Shown here: positions 55,111-64,000 of the stretch, piece by piece
Layout: each line of letters starts with the position of its first letter
Position numbering within the stretch: position 1 is the first letter of the stretch
Assembly (NCBI GenBank): GCA_907165275.2
Contig: OU015652.1
Coordinates: 2,123,001-2,187,000 of the forward strand
Reading direction: 5' to 3'
Source: Zygaena filipendulae
Taxonomy: Eukaryota; Arthropoda; Insecta; Lepidoptera; Zygaenidae
DNA length: 64,000 bases
Made by a program: the position numbers and the translations under genes
The notes under the pieces: model-generated
Seen by the model: the letters and a program-made list of their open reading frames with translations, nothing else
Told to the model about the DNA's origin: nothing
Database searches by the model: none

Positions 55111-55311
55111 CTAGCTGTTCCCCGCGGTTTCACCCGCGTTAATTTCGGATCTCCCGCAAGAATTTCGGGACAAAAAGTACCCTATATCATTCTCTGTGCC
55201 CCTGGCAACGTATATGCAAAATTTCATGGTGATCGGTTGGACCGTTAAGGCGTGAAAACGTAACAAACAAACAAATGAACAAACTCAACTTCGGATTTAT
55301 AATAGTAAAGA
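55111..55311 (-). mobile_element. Helitron-like element, complete
   Basis: CTAGCTGTTCCCCGCGGTTT, CACCCGCGTTAATTTCGG, ATGCAAAATTTCATGGTGAT and AAGGCGTGAAAACGTAAC; the 5' end read on the minus strand is TCTTTACTATTATAAATCC. About 201 bp, with an intact CCGCGG hairpin. Confidence 0.92.
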
Positions 55312-55329
55312 TGTATCTAGGTACGAATA

Positions 55330-55489
55330 ATTTGTAAAAATATAAGACCTAGAAACCACTTAACAGATTTTCTCAATTGTTTCCCTGATAGCCAGCTACA
55401 GTGTTCGTGTGTGAGATAGGGTGATTTTCATTCCGGAATTCCCACGGGAACTCCGAAATTAACGCGAGTGAATGCGGGGGATCGACTAA
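55330..55489 (+). mobile_element. Degenerate Helitron-like element
   Basis: ATTCCGGAATTCCCACGGGA, ACTCCGAAATTAACGCGAGT and ATCGACTAA. The 3' module is clear and the 5' half poor. It lies tail-out beside the reverse-oriented copy at 55111. Confidence 0.7.
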
Positions 55490-56119
55490 TGATAAATAAA
55501 CAGAAATCGTAAATTCATTTTTTTTTACATTACAATCAGCTGATATTTCAACCAGCTTCGACAATGTACAAAATTCGATCTTGTCTTAGTACCGAACGAT
55601 ACATATACTTAGGTAAAATAAAAACAAAATTACCATATCCACGAAATAATAATTGGCGTATCAGTAAAAAGTTTTGCACAAACGCCGTCGGCGATAGAAA
55701 TCCTGCGAGGAAAACATCCAGATTTAGCGGAAAAAAAATATCGGCTTGGGAACTGAAACCGCCCATAAAATCCCCTATCGGAGAAGTTTGACATGTAACG
55801 CATATTATGTGAATTAGATAAATGTAATATGCTTCTACGCATACCAGCTCCGGGCCATGATGGCACGTACCGCACCCAACCTCTCCCTTTCCGTCTCTTT
55901 TTTAATACTGGCAACATCAAATAGCCTGTGGGTATTTATAATTCTTTTACATTCTATTTGCAAATAAATATGCCTATACTTAATAGCAAATATTTACAGG
56001 ATAATGTTCAATTTTTCTGCAGCAAAAATATTATGTAGTCTTTTCTTTTGTACGTTTCATTGGTTGTTTGAAAAGATTTTAATTGTTATTTGTTTAGTTC
56101 AGTACAATATTGTGTTTAC
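55490..56119. other. Low-copy DNA with overlapping frames on both strands
   Basis: Three frames overlap: 55564-55791 (+, ATG in an ACAATG context), 55548-55766 (-) and 55630-55920 (-). None is recognised. Their coexistence suggests low stop density rather than genes. Confidence 0.3.
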
Positions 56120-56206
56120 GCAATTGTTTTTTCTTTATTTCAGGTAAAACCAGACTCGAGGTCATTGTTACAAGCAAGAGTTAAACACATCATGGTTATG
56201 GTATGT
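56120..56206 (+). other. Candidate recursive splice site or 57-nt microexon
   Basis: TTGTTTTTTCTTTATTTCAG ends at 56143 and is fused to GTAAAA. A second donor, GTATGT, lies at 56201. The 57 nt between form 19 open codons (GTA to ATG). The polypyrimidine tract is the strongest I noticed in the window. Same strand and same layout as 13640-13724. The peptide is unrecognised; transcript evidence is needed. Confidence 0.35.
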
Positions 56207-56234
56207 AACCACATTGTGTGTATATCTATTGACA

Positions 56235-56434
56235 TCTATACTAATATTATAAAGAGCAAAGATTTGATTTTTTGTTTGTTTGTTTGTTTCACTCAAAAAC
56301 CACTGGACCGATTTCAAAAATTCTTTCACCATTAGAAAGCTATATTATCCCTGAGCAACATAGGCTATATTCTAATCCGGAATTCCCGCGGGAACTCCGA
56401 AATTATCGCGGGTGAAGCCACGCGGGACAGCTAG
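56235..56434 (+). mobile_element. Helitron-like element, complete (200 bp)
   Basis: Begins TCTATACTAATATTATAAAG after A and ends GCGGGACAGCTAG before T. The body has ACTGGACCGATTTCAAAAAT and CTTTCACCATTAGAAAGCT. The 3' module is CCCGCGGGAACTCCGAAATT. A clean match to 6671. Confidence 0.94.
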
Positions 56435-58484
56435 TTGTTTTATAAATTGACTGAAGTAGGATAACCTAAAAGAACTGCAAATTCAGAGGTAATTTGTAAA
56501 TGAACTAATGATCTATCAACATGATAATTTTAGGCAACTTCTTTCTACTTCATGCTCAAACCTTCATCAAGCCAATTATCGACATTAATAAAATATTTCT
56601 AAAAATAATAACGAAAAAACTCATTTCACACGCAATTCGGATTTCGGTTATCGCAATTCCGCGCGATTGGCGCCAACAAACCGCGGTGTTGCCATCGCCG
56701 CGACCCGTTATTGTGCGATTTTGGTTTATGCCACGTTGGCATTTTATTAGTGCGTGTGAAGCATTGGGGGCGTGTGTCGGGGTGGATTTATTCGACGGCA
56801 TTGCAGACTCTGACGATTATGGAAGTATGAGTAAATAGTAAACGGTAGGTACAATATTTCGAATAGCGAAGCAATAAGTTCAAGAGATATCGACTCCATG
56901 ACAGGGGATTCCCTCTGCCTAGACGCACGGCTCATACTAATATTTTTAGTTTCGACCAAAGACACAAACCAGTTATCGATTTTTTTTTTCAAGTAAGGTT
57001 CACTTATTCCAGGATTTTTATTTAAGTTAAAACTTAAATTGTAAAAAATATGAAACGCCAGTAAAATCGAGAGTTCTGATAAAAAAAACTAGAATGAGAA
57101 ACGTTAAAAGGTAAAAAATTAAATCCGACAGCTGTGTTTCAACCAAATTAAAGTAAGAAGAGGACACTGGGGCGAAACGGCACACACTGGAAAAAGTGAA
57201 CGACCAAATATTACGTCAAAGCACGCATACTAAGTAATTATTTAGGGTAATTGTACACATTTGCATACACACGTGTCACGCGTGTCGTCCCCGGAGGGAC
57301 ATCGCTCGCAAAATGCAGGTTTGTGCTGCAATTATGAAACGAATTAATTAACGTACGGTCTCTATAATGCCGGTCCTGGGCCGGGTTCCAACGGACATGT
57401 TACGGTGTATAATGTCCTTATATTATACACTATTTAAGTTCGTTTCTGACTGCTGGTGTTCAGTGACAGCTGAGGATTTGCGGGAAACAATTTTCATGAT
57501 GAGTGTAATTGTAGGTACTTACTTAATGTTAACAACGCTGTAAAGTTTCGACCCTGATGTGAATCAAAAGCAAGAAGCTAAGGCAGGTTTCGTTCTAGTA
57601 CCCTATAAGTCAACATTAATTTTTATTTTAGGTCACCTGGAAATACTGATTTTGTGATGGAAATAATAAATAGCCGTACTCATTTTTAAAAATTTAATGG
57701 TTGTGCTTACTTGATCTACTTTAAGACCAGGAATAACTGTGGAAATTTGGTATATTATAGTATAAATCTTATTACACTATCAAGCAAGACTTATTTTATT
57801 TGGTGTTTACTTCTACAAACTTTAAACGTTTTATTTAAATATATTACTTATTGTTTCCTTAGCCTTATTATACGTATACGTATATATCATAGTGTTTAGT
57901 ATAAGAAGCATACTTATTTTATACTATCCTCAGTGGTTATTTTTTTTACTATTTTGTATCAACATCCATAACTATGTGGTTGTTAATAAATGGTAAACAA
58001 CTTACACAAAAATCAAAGCAAAGCAGTTGACTTTGTTTTACGAGTACTCGAGCTACTTGAAGAGCAGAAACGGAATGGTTCTTTCTGACTGCCTCATCTC
58101 GGAACAGGTCCAGTTTGCCCCATTAACCCTGCGCCTGCGGATAATAGACGCTCTCCCCGCCCCACTTCACTCTAAAGAGAGGGCAGACCCTGACACGCAG
58201 CTTTTCCTTCCCTTGAACTGTATTCCATCGTAGTCTTTGGTAAGTCTGTTAGTGATGGAATAACTTCCGAACGCCTCAGTCGACCGATTCACATTCATAT
58301 TCCCACAATATATTGATTTTGTCGGGACAATGGTTCATATAAAAATTATTGGCTATATGTGTTGCTAAGCGCACAACTCGAGGACGGCTGGATTAATTCA
58401 GCTAATTCTTTTTTTTATATTCTTTGAAGTCCGAGGAAAAGGTTCTTAAGAAAAGAAGAGTTGAAAAAAATTCACAGAAAATGT
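56435..58484. other. Low-copy DNA with GC-richer patches
   Basis: 56640-56830 is GC-richer and lies inside a 105-codon plus-strand frame (56521-56838) with an overlapping minus-strand frame; unrecognised. 58060-58235 is another GC-richer patch with a 68-codon frame. No repeat recognised. Confidence 0.35.
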
Positions 58485-58630
58485 ATGAATGTGAGTTTAT
58501 TTGTTACACTTTTAAGCCTTAACTACTCATCAGGATCAGGGATACAGAGAAGGACATAGGGTACTTTTTATCCCGGAATTCTTGCGGGAACTCCCAAATT
58601 AACGCGCGTGAAACCGCGGGGAACAGCTAG
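58485..58630 (+). mobile_element. Helitron-like element, 5' shortened
   Basis: ATGAATGTGAGTTTATTTGT, then GGGATACAGAGAAGGACATA, CTTGCGGGAACTCCCAAATT and GGGGAACAGCTAG before T. The 3' end is intact. Confidence 0.85.
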
Positions 58631-59822
58631 TTATTTAATACAATAAAAACAATATCGCTTCGTACACGTCTCTGGTGACTCTGCAGAAAAAACAGCGTGT
58701 AACGATACCGAGGCAAGGCGCCAATAACCGTCCGCGCCATTAACTTGATGAAGAAAGTATTTTATTGCCCAACTTGCGCACTGCGCCTACAATCATTACC
58801 GACGCGACGCTATAGGTGTTTGAAACACTGAGCAAATAATCACTACGTTTTAAGAGTTGGCACTTTCAGACTAGTCGCTGAAATCTATGAAAGCATTTTG
58901 TGCCAACCTTAACCTTACCAATGTAAGACGCGATCATAGGGATTTGGTTAGGTATTCCAAAGTTGGTAAAGAAGTTATTGCATAGATCTATAGTAATTTT
59001 TGCTTCAAGGCAGTGTCGAGGCCCTTGACAATGGTGAAACTTGCACCAACCGTTATAAAAAATCATATCTTCCAAAATATTTTATATAAAAAATACATTT
59101 TTAAACATTTAGACTGGGGAAAATACTAATGTTTAATGATAATTGCAATAGAATATAAAAAAGTCACGAGTCCATCTTCCTGTTGCGGGCCTGCTGAAAA
59201 AAGAAACGAGTTGTCAAATTCCATAAGCATGATCCTTGTACTAATTAGTTACTTTTTGCAGTCTTTGCAATAAATGATTTTTTTTTACTGTAAATAACAT
59301 TTATCTCTCTCCCGAAATTCACAAATCAGACACACATTATAGCTGTTGCCAACCCTTGCATGCCATTCGTATCCGGAAGACAATGGCTGCCCGGCGCACG
59401 TCCGATCGCCGATTTCCGGACGATGCTATTCCATACCCATAGCATAGCATCGTTCCAAAATTCAAAATTCAAAATAAATTTTTGAAATTCATTTTGCTCT
59501 GGCACATCGAATAACACCAACTATGTTTTTAAAGTTGGAATTGATTTTAAGCGGTTGTGAGAATTCCGACGCCATTTTGCAGTTTTTTATCGGATTGCGA
59601 GTTCCGCCGCAGAATGTAATTTAAAAACTATTAGATTTAAAATGACACTGCATCCGAGACGATAAAGTTCCGGCTGTTGCAGACTATTCCTTGGTTCTTA
59701 AGTTTCTACGCGCCAAGAAGTGTCGGTGAAACAAAACAAAAAACTATATTTTCTGCGAATTCTTTCTAAACATGATTTAAAACGTAAATAAAATAAAACA
59801 AGACGTGTAAATAAAACACATA
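58631..59822. other. Low-copy DNA, no gene seen
   Basis: An AAAATTCAAAATTCAAAATA phrase near 59457 resembles the repeat at 39416. Minus-strand frames at 58866-59075 and 59326-59520 are not recognised. Confidence 0.4.
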
Positions 59823-59908
59823 CGTGTCGAATTGAGAACCTCTCCCTTTTTGGGAAGTTGGTTAAAAATTGAAATTGAACATCATTGTATGTATGTATGT
59901 ATGTATAG
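59823..59908 (-). repeat. AACCGACTTCC repeat end and GTAT microsatellite
   Basis: AATTGAGAACCTCTCCCTTT then TTGGGAAGTTGGTTAAAAA (reverse of the family at 31178), followed by GTAT tetramers at about 59886-59908. Confidence 0.7.
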
Positions 59909-59948
59909 TTGTATCAATGTGAGTTTTTATCTAAATGTATATCGGAAA

Positions 59949-60065
59949 TGCACCGCCAAGTGAGCCCTCTGTAATACCTGAAGGTTGACTGGCAAAGAAT
60001 GCCACTGTAGCATTAAGTCCGCCTTTGTACCATGATGTGCATAAAGTCTAAATAAATAAATCATA
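59949..60065 (+). repeat. Retroelement-like 3' tail, copy 3
   Basis: CACCGCCAAGTGAGCCCTCT, GGTTGACTGGCAAAGAATGC, AGCATTAAGTCCGCCTTTGT, then GTCTAAATAAATAAATCAT. The AAAT-repeat tail is typical of a target-primed element. The 5' portion is absent. Confidence 0.75.
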
Positions 60066-60934
60066 AGATATTTTTTTACCTTATCATTTGCTAAATAAAA
60101 ACTATTTAGCAAACCCTAAAGCCTTTTTCAAACCGCCACCCCATCTCTATATCCGCACCAGTTTTGCCGGGGTAGCGTAAATTTATGTGCATATTGAATC
60201 GCTATTAAGAAAGTTTGCGATCCACCCGAACCGTGGGACACAATTGATTTTCATTCTTTTTTACTAGATCCATGTTATTAGCAATTCGATCGTTCACTTG
60301 TTTTATTTTTCCGAAAGGAGCTGTCGTGCATGTGAGAAAATTCATTCTAGAAAAGTCTCTGAAGCTTTGATCTGCTGTTAAATGTTTGCCCGGAATATAC
60401 CGTACTTATGACCTATGGGAAGTCACTTTCACAATATATTATGTAAAATTACGCGGGACTTGAACGCGATGTTTTTTATTACCTTTTTTGCCTGACGTTT
60501 CAACTAAGTGGAATTTAATGTATGGTTAAAATAGCTTACTATAATCTCAGCACGAACGCAATCAGGTGCTGCTCACATACACATTGTTTTTTTTTTTTAC
60601 AAAAACGAACAACACTTACGTTCTATTTGTGATATCTCTATACTATATTATTTAAAAGAAAGAAAGTTATCCCGGTGATATATTCTAAAGGAAAACTCGC
60701 CACAAACTCAGACAACTCTGTCGACTTCCGCGGCGAATTCCGCATACTCGGCTATCCTCCCGGATGCCTTGAATAACCGCCGCCCAAGAGTTCTCTGATT
60801 GCGTTGCGATGTAGCCGGTTCCGTCCGTGCGGAGTGCGGCCGTCGCTTCGGGTTATTGTCTGTAATGTAAACTATTTTCTTTGAGATTTCCTTTGAATTT
60901 GTGTTTTCTTTATTCTCTTGTCTGCAAGCCGCAA
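60066..60934. other. Low-copy DNA with a GC-richer island
   Basis: 60700-60870 is GC-richer (CGGCGAATTCCGCATACTCG, CCGTGCGGAGTGCGGCCGTC) with no recognised repeat ends or protein. Confidence 0.4.
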
Positions 60935-61147
60935 TCTATACTAATATTATAAAGAGGTAATGTTTGTGAATTTTGGGAGTTTGTGACGTTGCGTAGGGGG
61001 TAATATCTGGATCTACTGAACCGATTTTGAAAATTCTTTCTTTTATAGGAAGCTACGGTAGTCCTGAGTGACGTAGGGTACTTTTTATTCGGAAATTCCC
61101 ACGGAAACTCCGCAAATACCGCGGGTGAAACCGCGGGGGACGGCTAG
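60935..61147 (+). mobile_element. Helitron-like element, complete (213 bp)
   Basis: Begins TCTATACTAATATTATAAAG after A and ends GGACGGCTAG before T. The 3' hairpin CCGCGGGTGAAACCGCGG is perfect. The body has GGGGGTAATATCTGGATCTA and CTGAGTGACGTAGGGTAC. Confidence 0.95.
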
Positions 61148-61985
61148 TGTTTTAGAAGTCTTAATGTGGACTTAACTGTTTTGTTGCGTCTTAGATACCG
61201 GGCCCGAATGTCATCACTCAAAATATATATTCTTTCTTCGAACTTAGAAAGTGAAGCTGAGCAGCTCCTGAAGGAACGGAATTATTATATTTAGTTAGCG
61301 GAGCTTGGCCAGTGCTCGTAGATGAGGAAAAAAGATTAACTCCGCTAATGAAAATAACGGCGCTAACAAAGTCATCTGTAACGACAGATAATTCTGAGTT
61401 AGGGTCCGCGCCGCGATAAATAACGAAGGCACTTAAGAATAGCTCGTTACGTAACACCGAACGGCGGAACTCCCACATTATTCATTTGTTAGAGAAAAAA
61501 CATTATCCAAATCTAGTGGCGACCCAGAAAAGTGTCGCCACTATCTGACCTAGTTCAGGCGATGGCGCAATGACCCTCCCTCCCCCCCGTTCCTCGTTTA
61601 TTTTGAGGCTCACATTATTTTAAGGCGCGCCGCATTTCCCACCGGCGCAATCGTAGCAAACTGTGTCATAACACTTGTTCGGTAAGAGATAGTATCGCTT
61701 GGGGATGTGGAATTTAATTTACGAATTTATCTAGTGAATGATCATGCGAGTGTTAACTTTATAGACTGAGCGAGTAAATTACTTTTCGGCGACGGCGACG
61801 CGAGCCCGTGTTTGCGCGGCGACCGACGACCGACGACCGACGACCGACGACCGACGATCGACGACCGATGCTGCCGCTCCGGCGCGCCTTTTTATTGCTC
61901 CGCTTTAACCGTAAATGTCCGAATGACGTACTATTTCTTCAGCTGGCATAACATTAAATACACGTATTTTAAGTTAATTAAAAAT
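61148..61985. other. Low-copy DNA with GC-rich patches and a hairpin
   Basis: A perfect 10-bp stem TAGTGGCGAC (61514-61523) with GTCGCCACTA (61534-61543) around a 10-base loop. 61560-61650 and 61780-61900 are GC-rich. No gene. Confidence 0.45.
61820..61868 (+). repeat. 7-bp tandem repeat (CGACCGA)
   Basis: Seven contiguous copies of CGACCGA, one with a T in place of C (copy 6). It lies in a GC-rich patch and produces an arginine/aspartate/threonine-rich frame that is a by-product. Confidence 0.95.
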
Positions 61986-62145
61986 TGGCTGTTCCGTGCG
62001 GTTTGTGTTAGTTAATTTAGGAGTTCTATGAAATCCGTTCTTAGCTGACGTCTCCTACCCATAAACTACCTACAAATTTCAGCTTCATAAGTCTCATAGT
62101 TTTCGATATTTCGTGTAATGCGTCGGTGATCTTTCGCTTTTATAC
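61986..62145 (-). mobile_element. Helitron-like fragment, TTAGCTGACGTC subfamily
   Basis: CTGTTCCGTGCGGTTTGTGT, CGTTCTTAGCTGACGTCTCC, ACAAATTTCAGCTTCATAAG and CGGTGATCTTTCGCTTTT, in common with 35085-35270. Six bases separate it from the next reverse-oriented element. Confidence 0.68.
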
Positions 62146-62151
62146 CTATTA

Positions 62152-62357
62152 CTAGCTGACCCCCGCGGTTTCACCCGCGGTAATTTCGGAGTTCCAGCGG
62201 GAATTCCGGGATAAAAGTACCCTTTGTCACTCAGGATCACTTTAACTTCCGATAAACGAAAGAATTTTCAAAATCGGTTTAGATCCAGAGATTACCCCCT
62301 ACAACGTCACAAACTCACAAACTCACAAACTTTTACTCTTTATATTATTAGTATAGA
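62152..62357 (-). mobile_element. Helitron-like element, complete
   Basis: CTAGCTGACCCCCGCGGTTT and CACCCGCGG (hairpin), then CACTCAGGATCACTTTAACT, GATCCAGAGATTACCCCCTA and TATATTATTAGTATAGA (5' TCTATACTAATA on the minus strand). Matches 60935 and 48596. Contains a short ACTCACAAACTCACAAA stutter. Confidence 0.94.
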
Positions 62358-63357
62358 AGGGTATAGCATACCTACCTATATAAGTATAGATTTATTTTAA
62401 CTACGTAACTATGTGCAGTCAGCTAATTAAAATAAATCTTTTATCAATAAAATCAAATAAATTACAAGTCAAAATGACTTAGATATATAATTGCGTCTGT
62501 AATAATTTAGGAATAAATATTGATATCTGTATCTCTGTGATAACAACAAAGTATTTACATAAAATCACCGACAAAGGTAACAATTAAGCACAATGATTGA
62601 ACGAGAGTTCCTGTAAAAATCTTCTTAATCTCCAACATGGTTAACATCTTCGTAATGACGAAAGATTATTTTGAGCATTGCCAGAATATACCGTCCCTAA
62701 AAGCATATCTACGTTAACAATTGTACAATCATAAACGCATCCATCCATCATCGGAAACTTTTCACAAGACATCAACGCGTGACGCTACAAACGAATACCT
62801 ACGAAACTGGGTCGCGTCGAAAGATAAAGATAACTCCGTAAATACGAATAAAGAATGAAAGAACACGCCGAAACGGACGGTACAAGCGAAAGGATCGCCT
62901 CTAAGTGAATACAGCGCCGCTTTTCGTCTCCTCTAATGAGGGAGTTCGGAATTAGACGCCATCAGCTCCCGTCATAAATTGTCGCCGTTCCCTATTTTCT
63001 TCCGGATTCGGGTGGGAAAAGCGAATAGGAGATAGGGGAGGAAAAGGTCCGGGGATATCTGTCTATAACTCGTAGTGTAAGCCTTAGCACGAATACCTTG
63101 GACCATACTTCGATGTCTAACAGTAAAATGAGATACTACTACTTTTTTGCAGAACGGTCTGCCGATTCTCACCATAGTCATTAAGACAAAAAAATATGTT
63201 GGTTATCCTATTTTGGTAGTTAGTTCTACATTTGTATATAACCACGTGTCCCAGGGTGTGGTTATGTTTATTTTGATTAACTATAACATAATCATCAATT
63301 AATCTGACAGACAAACCGACAGAAAGCAAATTGAAACCACTGATAATTAATTAATAA
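62358..63357. other. Low-copy DNA, no gene seen
   Basis: 62840-63060 is moderately GC-rich without open frames of interest. No repeat ends recognised. Confidence 0.4.
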
Positions 63358-63549
63358 ATATCTGGGCGACCGACCTTCACTCGTAGCGTAGTATAAAAAG
63401 ATGTTTTCTAAAAATTAAACCTCTAGTAGCTAGATCGATTAATCGGCCCTGAAACCCCCTGCATGCAAAATTTCATGACGATCGGTTGTGGTTAGGTTGT
63501 AAAAGCGTAACAAAACAAATAAACACACATTCACATTTATAATAGGGAG
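63358..63549 (-). mobile_element. Helitron-like element, CGAGCGAAGCTCG subfamily, copy 3
   Basis: ATATCTGGGCGACCGACCTT at the left corresponds to the 3' end of 34158 and 46225. TAGCTAGATCGATTAATCGG, ACCCCCTGCATGCAAAATTT and CACATTCACATTTATAATAG follow in reverse order. The hairpin is decayed. Confidence 0.7.
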
Positions 63550-64000
63550 GATTTTAGGTTGAGTAGTGTTGAGAATTGAAGAGTATAGAGTTGAGTTTAA
63601 GTAGGTTGAGGTAGTGAGGAAGGTAGTAAATTATTATTCCCTTCGGCAGAGCATGCAAGTTATCAATAGATCAATAGATTAGACACTTGTTCAATTTCTT
63701 TTTTTCTTTTGTATTTCTTGGATTGATTTTTCGATGTTTGAACACAAAAGTTGTATTGTATTTTAGACGAATGATTTGTGCTTAGACCAAAATTCTGATG
63801 CTCCTTTAACAGATCTCTTTGATTGCAAAGACGAGGGGATTTCGTCGAACGTTATTCGATTCTGGTTTCGATTGGTTTACGATTGGTCGCAGACTATTCG
63901 ACCGATTTAAAAGTTGAGCAGTTTAGATTTTAATGGCCGTTTTAATTTGTTCCCTCGTGCAATAAACGTTCGCTTTTACTGCGTATAATTAAAATGGCTC
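63550..64000. other. GTTGAG-rich tract and low-copy DNA
   Basis: 63555-63635 is a purine-rich strand with degenerate GTTGAG repeats. The rest is unremarkable AT-rich DNA to the end of the window. Confidence 0.5.

Noticed and set aside
48033..60112. Antisense frames at 48033-48236 and 59927-60112 sharing a SLPVNLQ peptide
   Set aside because: The similarity comes from two copies of the same non-coding retroelement-like tail read antisense.
61812..62015. Open frame rich in Arg/Asp/Thr
   Set aside because: Translation of the CGACCGA tandem repeat followed by a Helitron-like fragment.

Overview
This window looks like lepidopteran (moth or butterfly) nuclear DNA, either one or more long introns or an intergenic stretch. 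The support is AT-rich sequence, frequent CTACCTAC/GTAGGTAG runs, and very many short Helitron-like elements whose 3' ends carry a CCGCGGGTGAAACCGCGG-type hairpin followed by CTAG, a repeat class common in Lepidoptera. Species cannot be assigned. I found no convincing protein-coding gene, rRNA, functional tRNA, CRISPR array or bacterial-type operon. Open frames longer than 60 codons are chance frames, repeat-derived frames, or unrecognised weak candidates, and several of them lack an ATG.

Most recognisable content is mobile DNA. About 36 Helitron-like copies or fragments are spread from 2.2 kb to 63.5 kb on both strands. They include a head-to-tail pair (35283-35689), a head-to-head pair (52196-52572) and three copies of a distinct subfamily (34158, 46225, 63358). 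Several families of short inverted-repeat elements are present: three palindromic copies of exactly 237 bp (1093, 31852, 35718); four copies of a 230-240 bp element with TTGGACATAGATAAGC ends; five copies of a roughly 300 bp element, four of which carry the CRE octamer TGACGTCA; single elements with TTA duplications (10576, 47219); and one element bounded by TTAA (8961). There is one intact tRNA-derived SINE with a target-site duplication (53393-53670), other SINE pieces, three copies of a retroelement-like 3' tail, and scattered pieces of other interspersed repeats.

Between the repeats lies low-copy AT-rich DNA with a few GC-richer islands (about 21.94-22.31, 28.9-29.2, 43.85-44.1, 56.64-56.83, 60.7-60.87 and 61.6-61.9 kb). 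The most interesting non-repeat signals are two plus-strand sites, at 13.68 kb and 56.14 kb. At each, a pyrimidine-rich 3' splice site is fused directly to a 5' splice-like GTAAA. Each is followed 42 or 57 nt later by a second donor, with an open frame and a length divisible by three. This is the layout expected of recursive-splicing ratchet points or microexons in a long intron. A third island at 18.08-18.22 kb has exon-like signals on both strands. If these are real, the window is inside a long plus-strand intron; this is inference from sequence only.

All calls were made by eye. Boundaries of degenerate repeats are approximate, and family names are assigned from termini and flanking duplications, not from database searches.
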